A stretch of DNA of 64,000 nt from Chryseobacterium lactis (GCF_003815875.1 NZ_CP033924.1:3410001-3474000); one strand, 5' to 3'; counted from the first letter of the stretch, positions 8,822 to 18,756 are shown. Made by a program: numbers and translations. Notes: generated from the letters alone by a model not told the origin.

Positions 8822-9253
8822 TTAGGAAAGTCTATTATCATTTCCGTACAGAATTGCTATTCCCGATCGTTTTAAAATAATCTGATTAATTGCTTTTCGA
8901 AAATCATCAATTGCATTGGGTTCTACCATTATTTCAAATTCTACTCTGCATTGAGATTCAGCACGAATTAACATTTCGGCTGCTATTGTTATCTTAACAC
9001 CAATATGGGAAAGTGAATCAGCAGGATAAAACCTTATTGAAAATCCCGAATCTTTATCTCCAAGTTCAAAGAAAATAAACTTTTCATGTTTTGGAAAATC
9101 AATTAATCGGCTACTTAAATGTTTGAGTAATTCAACATCTTCATAAAAAATAGTTGTTCCCGAAAAATAGTTGTTTGATCCTTTAATTTGAAATTGAAAT
9201 AATTCGTCTTCAAAATTATTTACTTTAAGTTCTAAATACGATTGTAAGTTCAT
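8822..9253 (-). CDS. Hypothetical protein
   Basis: 143 residues, soluble, no signal peptide or membrane segment. I do not recognise the family with confidence. The alternating pattern (FQFQIKGSNNYFSGTTIFYEDVE, later KFIFFELGD, FSIRFYPAD and VKITIAAEM) suggests a small beta-rich protein; its size and style recall some solitary immunity-like proteins, but no toxin gene is next to it, so this is only a thought. Confidence 0.6.
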   Translation of the reverse strand: MNLQSYLELKVNNFEDELFQFQIKGSNNYFSGTTIFYEDVELLKHLSSRLIDFPKHEKFIFFELGDKDSGFSIRFYPADSLSHIGVKITIAAEMLIRAESQCRVEFEIMVEPNAIDDFRKAINQIILKRSGIAILYGNDNRLS

Positions 9254-9588
9254 GATTTAATCGCTTGTTTTCTATTAATGCAGATTTCAAATATAAGTGT
9301 TTACAGAAAATATTTCGTTAAAGAACCGTTCATACTAAGGTATTTTGTGAGTTTATGTAAATTATTTTTGATGAAAAAATACTTTTAGAGATAATAATAA
9401 ATTAAAACTATTCTTTTGCTGAAATTATATTTTTATTAAAATTGAATAATAATCAATAATTGCGGCTATTGTCAGCTGTTAAGAACAAAAATTTTAATTA
9501 AAGTTAATATTTTCAGTGTATTTGTTAATATTTTGTTAAGACATAAGCCCGTTTTATTATAGAATTTTGCCAAAATAAAAAAATCCAT
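9254..9588. other. Intergenic region, 335 bases
   Basis: Divergent upstream region of the 8822-9253 gene and the phosphodiesterase operon. Very AT-rich. The only candidate signal is the -7-like GAATTTTG at 9562-9569 for the plus-strand operon (first base off consensus, no TTG at the right distance), about 20 bases before its start codon. Confidence 0.5.
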
Positions 9589-10842
9589 ATGAAATCCTTA
9601 AAAAAAATTCTGTTTATTCTCATTTCTTTTATCAGTTGTAGCGCGTTTGCCCAGAATCATAAAGCCGGAAAAAAAGTGGTTTTTATCATTGTAGACGGTA
9701 TCGCTGAAGATATGTTGAATAAAGCTGAAATTCCAAATCTTAACAGGATTAAAAAGGATGGAGCATTGCTGAAAGCTTACGTTGGTGGAGAAAAAGGAGG
9801 GTATAGTGAGACCCCCACCATTTCGGCAGTAGGGTATAATAGTTTGCTGACGGGAACGTGGGTTAATAAACATAACGTTTATGACAATGATATCAAAAAT
9901 CCTAATTATAGCTATCCGACGATTTTCAGACTCTTTAAAGATCAGTTTCCGGATAAAAAAACAGCCGTGTTTTCAACCTGGGAAGACAACCGTACCAAGT
10001 TGATTGGCGAAAATCTTGAAGCTACGGGGAAAGTGAAAATGGATTTTTCTTATGATGGAATGGAAAAGGATACCCTGAATTTTCCCCATGACAAACAAAG
10101 CAAATATATCCGTAAAATCGACAGCCTTGTAGCCGGAAAGGCAGCAAGCTATATTACAGAAAATGCTCCGGATGTATCTTGGGTATATTTAGAATTTACA
10201 GATGATATGGGACACCGTCACGGAGATGGTGACATTTTGTATAAAGCAATTTCTTTTGAAGATCGTCTCATCGGAAAGATATACGATGCGGTAAAAGGGC
10301 GCCAGGCAAAATTTGGAGAGGATTGGTTATTTGTAGTAACTACAGATCATGGAAGGTCCGCAAGCAATGGTAAAGGCCACGGCGGACAGAGCGATAGAGA
10401 ACGTAATACATGGATTGCCATTAACAAACCCAATATCAATTCATATGCAAAGAATAATCGCGTAGCAGTCACAGATATACTACCGACAATTACCAATTTT
10501 CTGGATTTGAAGGTTCCTGTAGAGATTCAACAGGAAATAGATGGTATTGACTTACTTAAAAGCAGGACAGCTTATCACCTGAATGCTCAATTATCAGATA
10601 AAGTACTTAAGGTAACCTGGAAAACAACAAATCCTTCTGATGAATGGGCAGAAGTTTACATGACAGAGACCAATAATTTCAAAAATAAGGGTAAAGATGC
10701 CTATCAACTGCTGGGAAAAACAAAACTTGGTGGCGGGCAGTTTACCTATCCGCTGAAAACCGATCATTCCGATATCTATAAAATTGTTCTGAAAACCAAA
10801 GAGGGTTTCCTGAATACCTGGATCAATACACACACTAAATAA
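9589..10842 (+). CDS. Secreted type I phosphodiesterase / nucleotide pyrophosphatase family protein
   Basis: 417 residues with a signal peptide ending near FAQ. The alkaline-phosphatase superfamily fold is marked by VVFIIVDGIAEDM (metal Asp), TPTISAVGYNSLLTG (probable Thr nucleophile), EFTDDMGHRHGDG (metal Asp and His) and TTDHGRS...GHGG (metal Asp and two His). Such enzymes use two zinc ions to split phosphodiesters, pyrophosphates or phosphomonoesters. It is the first gene of an operon with a SusC/SusD pair 12 bases downstream, so it likely releases the ligand those proteins import. The last 90 residues form an extra beta-like domain outside the catalytic core. Confidence 0.85.
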   Translation: MKSLKKILFILISFISCSAFAQNHKAGKKVVFIIVDGIAEDMLNKAEIPNLNRIKKDGALLKAYVGGEKGGYSETPTISAVGYNSLLTGTWVNKHNVYDNDIKNPNYSYPTIFRLFKDQFPDKKTAVFSTWEDNRTKLIGENLEATGKVKMDFSYDGMEKDTLNFPHDKQSKYIRKIDSLVAGKAASYITENAPDVSWVYLEFTDDMGHRHGDGDILYKAISFEDRLIGKIYDAVKGRQAKFGEDWLFVVTTDHGRSASNGKGHGGQSDRERNTWIAINKPNINSYAKNNRVAVTDILPTITNFLDLKVPVEIQQEIDGIDLLKSRTAYHLNAQLSDKVLKVTWKTTNPSDEWAEVYMTETNNFKNKGKDAYQLLGKTKLGGGQFTYPLKTDHSDIYKIVLKTKEGFLNTWINTHTK

Positions 10843-10854
10843 AGGAATATACTC

Positions 10855-13818
10855 ATGAAATTACAAATTTTAATTGGGCTGGGCTTAGTCGTCAGCTGGG
10901 AAGCGTATGGCCAAAAAGTGTCCCAAATTGGAGATGCTGATACCCTGAAAGCCCATGAAAAAAAGATTGATGAGGTTGTTATTACAGCTTTAGGAATCAA
11001 AAAAGAAAAAAAAGCCATAGGCTATGCTGTGCAGGAGGTAAAAGGAGATGTTCTTGAAAAAGCGAAGGAACCCAACTTTATCAACTCACTTTCAGGACGT
11101 GTTGCCGGATTGAATATTAAAAACAGCACTGATCTTTTTCAGGATCCGGGCATTAATCTGAGAGGTGCAAAACCTCTTATTGTTATTGACGGAGTACCGG
11201 ACCGAACTGCTGATTTATGGAGGGTAAATGCAGATGATATTGATAACATCAGTGTATTAAAAGGTCCTACTGCTTCAGCATTATATGGATCTGTTGGTAA
11301 GGACGGAGCCATTATGATTACCACAAAAAAAGGGAAAAAAGGAAAGATGACTGTTTCCTTTAACAACTCTACAATGTTTCAGACTTCTTTTATCCGTATT
11401 CCAACAGTTCAAACAGTCTACGGAGGCGGGAATAATGGGAAGTATGCCTATATGAATGGAGAAGGCTCCGGCAGTGAAGGCGGCGGATGGATCTGGGGAC
11501 CCAAGCTGGATCAAAAGGACCCCACCACACCCAGCGGGTATTTTGAGACACCTCAGTACAACAGCCCGGTGGATCCTGTAACAGGAAAACTGGTTCCATT
11601 GCCATGGATTTCACGGGGAAAAGATAACATTAAAAATTTCTTTCAAACCGGATTGATTCAATCAAATAATGTAAGCGTTGACTGGGGAAGCGAAAAGGCG
11701 ACTTTCAGACTTTCCTTTTCCAATATTTATCAGAAAGGTATTGTACCGAATACCGATTTGAAAACAACATCCATCAGCTTGGCCGGATCTGTAAATCCTA
11801 TTAAGGATCTAATGATTAATTCTACATTAACTTATAATAAAGAATATACTTCCAATTTTCCGGAAGTAGGCTATGGGCCAACCAATTATCTGTATAATCT
11901 CGTGTTGTGGACCGGAGCTGATGTCGATGTAAGAGACCTGAGAAATTATTGGGTAGCAGGAAAAGAAGGCTATCAGCAAAGACATTATAATGTGTCTTAT
12001 TATAACAACCCTTATTTTCAGGCTTATGAATACCTAAGGCCATATTATAAGGATAATGTACTGGGGAATGTTAATGTGGAATACCAGATCGTTCCGAATT
12101 TATCAGCGAAAGCTCGGGTAGGCGCTAATATCTACAGTTTGAATCGCGAATTCAGGGAGCCCAAAAGTTATATTGGATATGGTAATAAATCACTGGGGAA
12201 TTACACTCAGGTTACCGGAAATTATTTTGATATGACTTCAGAATTAGGACTTAAGTATCAGAATCATTATTCTGATAACTTTACATTAAGCGGGGAAGCG
12301 TATATCTCTAATTTTTACAGAGAACTTAAGAATAGTGAAATACGGACTGACGGTCTGGTTACTCCGGGATGGTATAATCTATTCAACAGTATAGGCCCTT
12401 TATTTTTACCTACGGATGGAAGCCGAAACCGAAAAGAATATGAACAGATTAATAGTGTATATGGCTATGTAGATATGGAATTCTATAAAACATTCTTCCT
12501 GAATATGACTGCCCGTTATGATAAAGTTTCAACCCTGCCGAAGGGAAATAATGAATACTTCTATCCCTCCATTTCAGGATCTTTACTATTGAATCAACTG
12601 CTTACTCTTCCTTCATGGATCAATTTTGCCAAGTTGCGGGGATCATTTGCCCAGGTTTCTACCGGAAAAATAGCAGATAACACTTACGGCTATATTTCAG
12701 CTTTTGAAAAAAGCAATGTCAATTGGAACGGACAATCTTCATTTTATTTCGGAGACATTCTGATTGATGGGAATATCAAGCCTGAAACCGTAGACTCATG
12801 GGAAGTGGGGACGAATATCGGATTGCTGAAGAACCGGATTAGTTTAGATGTTGCCTATTTTCAAACCCGTGACTACAATAACCTTGCAAAAATTCCTTTA
12901 TCAGAAGGCGTAGGTTATAAATATTACCTTACAAACGGGAATGTATATCAAAGAAGGGGGGTAGAATTTACCCTGAATGCAGATATTATCAAACATTCAG
13001 ATTTTAAATGGAGTTCTCAGCTTAATTTTAGCAGGTATCGAAAATATTTAAAAGAAGCCTATGGCGGTAAAGACTATATTACGGTTTACAATCCTGCCAA
13101 TGGTCGGGAAAATTTTGTCCGGGTGGGAGAAAGGATGGATAAACTTACTGCTATGCCTTATGAAACTTCCCCGGATGGGCAATTGGTACTGAAAAACGGA
13201 TATCCGGTAAATTCCACTGCTCCGTTTGAAAGCAAAATGGGATATTCTGATCCGGACTGGACGTATGGATTTTCCCATAATTTTAGCTATCGCAATTTTT
13301 CACTCTCTTTACTTTTTGATGGTAGAATTGGCGGAACGATGTATTCTACAACCAATCAAAAAATGTGGTGGGGAGGGATTGCCCCGGGAACTGTCAACCA
13401 GTACAGGGACGATGCCAACGCAGGACATAATACATATATCGCACCGGGAGTGCAAGTTGTGAGTGGATCTGTTACTTATAATCAGAATGGAACTATAAAA
13501 TCAGATACCCGCATTTTTGCTCCCAATGATATTGCGGTCAATTATAATGCTTATATGCAAAGTACAAGTAATGCTTTTGAGAGTAATTATCATTACTACA
13601 AGCAGACTTTCATCAAATTAAGGGAAGTGACATTGACCTATAATTTTGAAAAATCCTTTGTGAATAAGCTGAACGTATCTTCGGCAAGTATTTCTCTGAT
13701 CGGAAGAAACCTCTGGTTGGCTTCTGATATTAAAAATGTAGATCCGGATTCCGGTATGGATCAGCTACAGACTCCGGCAACAAGAAGCTTTGGGGTAAAC
13801 CTCAATGTGAAATTCTAA
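10855..13818 (+). CDS. SusC/RagA-type TonB-dependent outer-membrane transporter
   Basis: 987 residues. After a short signal peptide (ending near AYGQ), the TonB-box-like DEVVITALGIKKEKKAIGYA leads into the plug (LSGRVAGLNI, LIVIDGVP, ISVLKGPTASALYG, IMITTKKGK) and a long beta-barrel ending in an aromatic strand (NVKF). The N-terminal carboxypeptidase-regulatory-like domain common in SusC proteins is absent. It imports a ligand bound by the SusD partner using TonB energy. Its position after a secreted phosphodiesterase suggests a phosphorylated substrate or its breakdown product. Confidence 0.92.
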   Translation: MKLQILIGLGLVVSWEAYGQKVSQIGDADTLKAHEKKIDEVVITALGIKKEKKAIGYAVQEVKGDVLEKAKEPNFINSLSGRVAGLNIKNSTDLFQDPGINLRGAKPLIVIDGVPDRTADLWRVNADDIDNISVLKGPTASALYGSVGKDGAIMITTKKGKKGKMTVSFNNSTMFQTSFIRIPTVQTVYGGGNNGKYAYMNGEGSGSEGGGWIWGPKLDQKDPTTPSGYFETPQYNSPVDPVTGKLVPLPWISRGKDNIKNFFQTGLIQSNNVSVDWGSEKATFRLSFSNIYQKGIVPNTDLKTTSISLAGSVNPIKDLMINSTLTYNKEYTSNFPEVGYGPTNYLYNLVLWTGADVDVRDLRNYWVAGKEGYQQRHYNVSYYNNPYFQAYEYLRPYYKDNVLGNVNVEYQIVPNLSAKARVGANIYSLNREFREPKSYIGYGNKSLGNYTQVTGNYFDMTSELGLKYQNHYSDNFTLSGEAYISNFYRELKNSEIRTDGLVTPGWYNLFNSIGPLFLPTDGSRNRKEYEQINSVYGYVDMEFYKTFFLNMTARYDKVSTLPKGNNEYFYPSISGSLLLNQLLTLPSWINFAKLRGSFAQVSTGKIADNTYGYISAFEKSNVNWNGQSSFYFGDILIDGNIKPETVDSWEVGTNIGLLKNRISLDVAYFQTRDYNNLAKIPLSEGVGYKYYLTNGNVYQRRGVEFTLNADIIKHSDFKWSSQLNFSRYRKYLKEAYGGKDYITVYNPANGRENFVRVGERMDKLTAMPYETSPDGQLVLKNGYPVNSTAPFESKMGYSDPDWTYGFSHNFSYRNFSLSLLFDGRIGGTMYSTTNQKMWWGGIAPGTVNQYRDDANAGHNTYIAPGVQVVSGSVTYNQNGTIKSDTRIFAPNDIAVNYNAYMQSTSNAFESNYHYYKQTFIKLREVTLTYNFEKSFVNKLNVSSASISLIGRNLWLASDIKNVDPDSGMDQLQTPATRSFGVNLNVKF

Positions 13819-13835
13819 CCCTAAATACAATTGAA

Positions 13836-15290
13836 ATGAAATCAACCAGAATTTATATATCCTTATTGATGATTGGACTAAGCTTACTCAACTGTAGCAG
13901 AGTTGAAGATTATCAGGATGACCCGAACCGTCCTACAAGTGTAGATGCGGGCAATATCCTTCCAGGAATTGAGGTCAATGCCTTTAGTACGATCAAAGCT
14001 GAAGCTGCTTTGGCATCAAGACAGTTAACCTATATCAATGGTGTTAATGCCCAGCAGTATTACAATTGGCAGAGAGGATCCTTTGGAGCCTATGATTATA
14101 TCAAACAGGTGGATAAGATGGTGGGAGAAGCCAGTAAAAAGGGAGTAAAAGAATATATTGCACTTGCTCGCTTCTTTAAAGCTTATTATTTTATTTCATT
14201 ATCTGAGACATTTGGTGATATTCCTTATAGTGAAGCGATAAAGACAGATAATTTTTACCCTAAATATGATGATCAGAAAATTATCTATAAAAATGTGCTT
14301 AATGAGCTTGCGCTGGCCAATACAGAACTTTCTGATCTTAATACTCCTATATCGGGAGATCTTATTTATAACGGTGCTATTTTAAAATGGAGAAAGCTGA
14401 TTAATTCGTATCGATTGAGAATTCTGATAGATCTCTCAAAAAGAGCAGATGATTCGGACCTGAATGTAAAGCAGATTTTTGCAGATATTGTCAATAATCC
14501 TCTTCAAAATCCCATTATGGAAACAGGTGAAGATAGTGGAGCTCTTCCTTTCTACAATCAGGTGAACAACCGCTATCCATATTTTAATAGTAATGATCTC
14601 AAAACAGCTTATTATATGGAACAGAGTTTTATGGATAAGCTGAAAAATACCAAAGATCCAAGGTTATTTAAAATAGCAGAAAAGAAAACCAGTACAGTGG
14701 GAACGGACCCTTCAGATCCATATAGTTACTATGATGGTTTATATGGAAGTGGTGATTTGGGAGAGAACTCCACCAGAGCTTCTAATGGACTGGCCTCAAG
14801 AATTAATCCGAGGTACTTTAATGATCCTATCAATGAACCGGGATTACTAATGGGATATGCCGAATTACAATTTATCTTGGCAGAAGCTACTGTTCGTGGA
14901 TGGATCGCCGGAAATGCAAATGCATATTACTTAAAAGCAATCAATGCTTCTATGAATTTTTACAAAGTTAATACGACTGATACCAACGCTTATTTGGGCC
15001 AATCAACAATTAATCTGCAGCCGGGAAAAGAAATAGAGCAGATTATGGATCAAAAGCATATTGCGTTGTTTTTTAATACCGGATGGAGAGCATTTTATGA
15101 TCAGAGGAGAACGGGATTTCCTAAATTTAACACCGATGGAAAAGGAATCCTGAATAATGGGAAAATTCCTAAAAGATGGATGTACCCTTCTTCAGAAATT
15201 AACAATAACGATAATAATCTCACTCAGGCAATCAATAAACAATATCCGGGGGGAGACGATATCAACGAAACGATGTGGTTGATTAAATAA
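13836..15290 (+). CDS. SusD/RagB-family surface lipoprotein
   Basis: 484 residues. Lipoprotein signal with Cys20 (LLNCSRVEDYQDDPNRPT), then the helical SusD-like fold: LASRQLTYINGVNAQQYYNWQRG, ALARFFKAYYFISLSETFGDIPY and the later LLMGYAELQFILAEA. It fits the SusD-like_2 subgroup. It caps the SusC channel from outside and binds the ligand. Seventeen bases follow the SusC stop, so it is the last gene of the three-gene operon, closed by the terminator at 15314. Confidence 0.92.
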   Translation: MKSTRIYISLLMIGLSLLNCSRVEDYQDDPNRPTSVDAGNILPGIEVNAFSTIKAEAALASRQLTYINGVNAQQYYNWQRGSFGAYDYIKQVDKMVGEASKKGVKEYIALARFFKAYYFISLSETFGDIPYSEAIKTDNFYPKYDDQKIIYKNVLNELALANTELSDLNTPISGDLIYNGAILKWRKLINSYRLRILIDLSKRADDSDLNVKQIFADIVNNPLQNPIMETGEDSGALPFYNQVNNRYPYFNSNDLKTAYYMEQSFMDKLKNTKDPRLFKIAEKKTSTVGTDPSDPYSYYDGLYGSGDLGENSTRASNGLASRINPRYFNDPINEPGLLMGYAELQFILAEATVRGWIAGNANAYYLKAINASMNFYKVNTTDTNAYLGQSTINLQPGKEIEQIMDQKHIALFFNTGWRAFYDQRRTGFPKFNTDGKGILNNGKIPKRWMYPSSEINNNDNNLTQAINKQYPGGDDINETMWLIK

Positions 15291-15313
15291 ATTCTGATAA
15301 AATACAAACCATA

Positions 15314-15354
15314 CAATAAAAAATACTGCTTTAATCAGGCAGTATTTTTTATTG
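15314..15354. terminator. Bidirectional terminator after SusD
   Basis: Perfect 16-bp stem CAATAAAAAATACTGC and its complement (15314-15329 / 15339-15354). A/T tracts on both sides let it end the SusD message and the opposing VOC gene. Confidence 0.85.
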
Positions 15355-15366
15355 AAATAAAGGGTC

Positions 15367-15762
15367 TTAGCTAAACTTTTGAATCGCTTCCATACTTACA
15401 GGAGTAAAGAAATTAATTAAATTTCCCTCCGGATCACGGAACAGAAGGGAACGGTTACCCCAAGGCATCGTTGTTGGTTCCTGAGCAATATCCTCAGTGA
15501 TGGTTTTAATCCTTTCATATTCTTTATCTACATCAGAGACCAGAAATTCTATAATGATGTTCGTACTTCCTGTTGAATCTGCCATATTTTCTCCAAACAT
15601 TTTCAGGGTACGTGTACTTCCGATGGCAATGGTAATTGTGCCGGCAGAAAGCTCAGCAAAATCTTCTGTATACCATTGAGCGGTTAAGCCGATTGCTTTT
15701 TCATAAAATTCAACAGACTGTTTGATGTCTTTAGTGATAATTCTTAATGATGTTAATTTCAT
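15367..15762 (-). CDS. VOC-superfamily (glyoxalase/dioxygenase-like) protein
   Basis: 131 residues, a single VOC module pair: LTSLRIITKDIKQSVEFYEKAIGL at the start and SLLFRDPEGNLINFF at the end. VOC proteins bind a metal and act on small molecules (lyases, dioxygenases, resistance proteins). The usual metal-ligand positions are only partly evident (a Glu near EFLVSDVD is one candidate), so no reaction can be assigned. Monocistronic. Confidence 0.85.
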   Translation of the reverse strand: MKLTSLRIITKDIKQSVEFYEKAIGLTAQWYTEDFAELSAGTITIAIGSTRTLKMFGENMADSTGSTNIIIEFLVSDVDKEYERIKTITEDIAQEPTTMPWGNRSLLFRDPEGNLINFFTPVSMEAIQKFS

Positions 15763-15864
15763 TTTGTCTTGCTTTTAATAAGGCAAAGGTAGGAGCGGGA
15801 AGTGACAACAGTCTGTCAGGATTGATCGTCTGGTCTAAAGATGAGGTATAGCATAGGTTTAAAA

Positions 15865-16716
15865 TCACTCCGAGTTTTCAGTCTTACATTTATTTGATAG
15901 CGTTTTATACCATTTTTTGTATTCGTGATGAAGCGATAAAAAATAGGCTGTAAATTCATCGATCTTATATTCCGGTAGTTCGTACTGGGGTTCATCTTCA
16001 TCCAGAAATCTTACAGATCCCAGCATAATAGAATTGGGAATTTTTTGAATGGCAACATCTTCACTGTAGGCAGATTGATCGTCTCCTTCATATAAATCCA
16101 GGGCGCCAAAAAGATGTAATATTTCATGGGGCAGGGTATATCGTTCACCTTTTCCCACCAGACTTTTGCCTTCAAATTGATTAAACAGAATAGCTGTTTC
16201 CAGGAAAGAATCTTTATTTTCTTTGACATAATCCCTATCCGTGAGATTAGCATAGGAAACGCCTTCTCTATTGATAAAGAATACCACATAAACCTGGTCA
16301 AAGTCATTATTCCGCTTCAATTCATTATAAAAATCCATCATACTCGGATATCCCAGTTGTTTTATAAGATCATTTTGCCAGAATGGATTATCAACATCAT
16401 GTGGAGTGGAATTTGAAATGATATCTGTCTTGTAGCCATAATTTTTAAACTTAAAATCAATAGGCTGGCCATATCGGGCTGCTTCTTTTTTTAACCAGCC
16501 TGTACCTTCAGGTAAAAGCTCCATGATTTCATTTTTCTGATCCATGGTCCATACCGGATATCCCGGACAGGACACAAAGAAATTTACCTGCAGAATCTTA
16601 CCTTTAAGACGGTATGCAGAACCGGCCGTTCTAAAATTCAGACGGTTATCTACTATATTTTGTCCCCAGCAAAGAAACATAATCATCATACTGAATAGAA
16701 ATACTATTCTTTTCAT
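15865..16716 (-). CDS. Secreted metzincin-like zinc metallopeptidase
   Basis: 283 residues with a signal peptide (MKRIVFLFSMMIMFLCWGQ). The zinc motif HEILHLFGALD (His197, Glu198, His201, Gly204, Asp207) has the extended HExxHxxGxxD form, and SIMLGS some 30 residues later can be the Met-turn. This points to an active metzincin-type endopeptidase outside the inner membrane. I do not recognise a named family. Its ATG overlaps the TGA of the upstream serine-hydrolase gene (ATGA), so the two are translationally coupled. Confidence 0.75.
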   Translation of the reverse strand: MKRIVFLFSMMIMFLCWGQNIVDNRLNFRTAGSAYRLKGKILQVNFFVSCPGYPVWTMDQKNEIMELLPEGTGWLKKEAARYGQPIDFKFKNYGYKTDIISNSTPHDVDNPFWQNDLIKQLGYPSMMDFYNELKRNNDFDQVYVVFFINREGVSYANLTDRDYVKENKDSFLETAILFNQFEGKSLVGKGERYTLPHEILHLFGALDLYEGDDQSAYSEDVAIQKIPNSIMLGSVRFLDEDEPQYELPEYKIDEFTAYFLSLHHEYKKWYKTLSNKCKTENSE

Positions 16717-17954
16717 TTCTTATCTTGTACTAAAATTGAATCAATATGTTGAGCGATTGCCTGAAACATTCTTGTTCTGCGTGAATCTCCTTCAGGATCC
16801 TCATTGTATTGTGCATAGGCTGAGTTTGAGGCAATAATGATTTTTCTTTCGGGGTTTATATATAAAGATTGTCCATAAACGCCTATCGCGGAAAAATCCG
16901 TTCCGTCACGATTGATAGGAATCCACCATTGATTGGTATAGCCTTCCTCCGAGTCTGAATTTTTTCGTTTCCCCTGTATTGAATAACTCTCTATAGGGGT
17001 AATCGATTTTTTGATCCATTTTTCTGAAAAAACAGTTTCTCCTCTTTCATTTTTTCCGGCATTTAACATCAGTAACCCGATTTTAGACCAGTCTCTCGTG
17101 GAAATAATTAATCCCCCATACGCCAGAAGATTACCCTTTTTATCAGTCAGAAAATACGCATCATCTTCTGCATGAATCTTATTCCACAAAAAATCTGTAA
17201 AAAATGTTTGAAGAGGTTGCTTTGTGGCACCAGTTATGACCATGCCCAGTACCTGAGTGTCCATACTGATGTATTGATTGAAAGTTCCCTGAGGACGCAT
17301 TCTTGTCATTCTTTTTGGATAATCATTAAGGGATCCCTTTAATGAAAAAAGAATAGACTGTACCACATCTGAATTCATATCTGAATAATCTTCAGACCAT
17401 TTTACTCCCGAAGCCATATCCAGCAGGTTTTGAATTTTCACTTGCTCGTAGACGGTTCCTTTAAGTTGAGGTGCGTATTTTACAGCAGGATCTTCCAGAT
17501 TTTTAATGAAGCCTTTCTCATAGGCAATTCCCGTTAGTAAGCCGACAACAGATTTAGTGCCTGAAAATATAATTACCGGTTTTTGTTTCTGATTGTTTCT
17601 GTAGTAATTTTCAAATATTACTTTTCCGTCTTTAATGACCAAAAGTGAAGTAATTCCTCTGGTTTCTATTTCTTCTAAAGGAAAATATTTTTTTCCTTTG
17701 AACATAAATTCTACAGGGAAAATATTGGCTTCTGTATTATTTCTGGGAATAATGTAGGGGCTTATACTCTTATTAAACTTAATGGTAGGATACTGTTCCT
17801 GCAATGTCCGGAAACTTTCTGCAATATGGTCTTTGTCAAATACAGCAGCATATTCTTTAAGGACCAGAATATCGCTGATTTTTTCTTTGAAATAAAATAC
17901 GGCACTTATGATTATACATAAAACAGCTGTACCTATAATAATTTTTTTCTTCAT
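16713..17954 (-). CDS. Serine hydrolase, class C beta-lactamase fold
   Basis: 413 residues. An N-terminal hydrophobic segment (residues 3-22) anchors or exports it. The beta-lactamase/penicillin-binding fold shows the SxxK motif SGTK (Ser131-Lys134) and a YIS triad in the position of YxN (near QYISMDTQVLG); a GVYGQS stretch near the C-terminus may replace KTG. Such proteins are usually esterases, amidases or peptidases rather than resistance lactamases. It is the first gene of a two-gene unit with the zinc peptidase. Confidence 0.85.
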   Translation of the reverse strand: MKKKIIIGTAVLCIIISAVFYFKEKISDILVLKEYAAVFDKDHIAESFRTLQEQYPTIKFNKSISPYIIPRNNTEANIFPVEFMFKGKKYFPLEEIETRGITSLLVIKDGKVIFENYYRNNQKQKPVIIFSGTKSVVGLLTGIAYEKGFIKNLEDPAVKYAPQLKGTVYEQVKIQNLLDMASGVKWSEDYSDMNSDVVQSILFSLKGSLNDYPKRMTRMRPQGTFNQYISMDTQVLGMVITGATKQPLQTFFTDFLWNKIHAEDDAYFLTDKKGNLLAYGGLIISTRDWSKIGLLMLNAGKNERGETVFSEKWIKKSITPIESYSIQGKRKNSDSEEGYTNQWWIPINRDGTDFSAIGVYGQSLYINPERKIIIASNSAYAQYNEDPEGDSRRTRMFQAIAQHIDSILVQDKK

Positions 17955-17996
17955 GTTTTTTAGGTGAATTTTAAATGTAAATACTTGAAAATGAAA

Positions 17997-18656
17997 CTAC
18001 AAAAGAGCTTTTATCCCAATGACGGGACTCACTCCGTTTAAATGAGTCAGTGAATTTTTTGATATTCCGGGAACAGAATAAAACTGGCATTCTCCCAGGA
18101 TGATAAATGATTTGGAAATAATATAATTTACCCCAAAACCGGCATTGATATAAAGATTGGTAGAACTTTTTGTCCCGTAATCGATTTGATTATTAAATGA
18201 ATGATAGCTAATCTTAGGCTCTTCGATAATGGCAAGACCCGATCCCGCAAATACGAAAGGTTGCCAACGGCCATAAAGTCTTTGATATCCGATATCCAGA
18301 CCGATACTTGTACTGTTGCTCTTTACATCGACTTTAGATTGTAACGAGTTGAAGGAAACATGAGTTTTATAATTAACAGTAGTTTGCCCGAATTTAAACC
18401 TTACAAAATAGGAATTTTTATAAGTCGCCTGCAAAGTTGTCATCGCGTTTGATCCTATGGTATTTTTAAATCCGTCTTCACCGTTATAAGGGAAGAAAGC
18501 ACCAAATGTACCTCCGAAATCAAAAATAAACTTTTTGTTTTCATTATTCAGAAGCTCCTGGGATTTCAGGCTGCTGGAAGAGAATCCCAGTATTAAAAAA
18601 AATAAAAAAGATATTCTGGACGAAAAAGGGTTTTTGATGGGTGAATAAACCTGCAT
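17997..18656 (-). CDS. Outer-membrane beta-barrel protein
   Basis: 219 residues. A signal-like hydrophobic start (SFLFFLILGFSSS) is followed by alternating aromatic and polar strands typical of a small outer-membrane barrel (FIFDFGGTFGAFFPY, YFVRFKFGQTTVNYKT, SIGLDIGYQRLYG, LYINAGFGVNYIIS), ending in a hydrophobic residue. No named family is recognised. It lies 42 bases upstream of the serine-hydrolase gene on the same strand and may head that operon. Confidence 0.65.
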   Translation of the reverse strand: MQVYSPIKNPFSSRISFLFFLILGFSSSSLKSQELLNNENKKFIFDFGGTFGAFFPYNGEDGFKNTIGSNAMTTLQATYKNSYFVRFKFGQTTVNYKTHVSFNSLQSKVDVKSNSTSIGLDIGYQRLYGRWQPFVFAGSGLAIIEEPKISYHSFNNQIDYGTKSSTNLYINAGFGVNYIISKSFIILGECQFYSVPGISKNSLTHLNGVSPVIGIKALL

Positions 18657-18691
18657 GGATGATATTTATCTGACAAAATAAAATCATTTTG

Positions 18692-18728
18692 GCCTGTATT
18701 TTTTTAATATATCTTAAAAAATACAGGC
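18692..18728. terminator. Hairpin between Crp/Fnr and barrel genes
   Basis: GCCTGTATTTTTT(T)AA at 18692-18707 pairs with TTAAAAAATACAGGC at 18714-18728. No T-run follows on the minus strand, so ending of the Crp/Fnr message here is possible but not certain. Confidence 0.45.
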
Positions 18729-18756
18729 AGCAATAAGGACAGGAATGATCAGTTTA

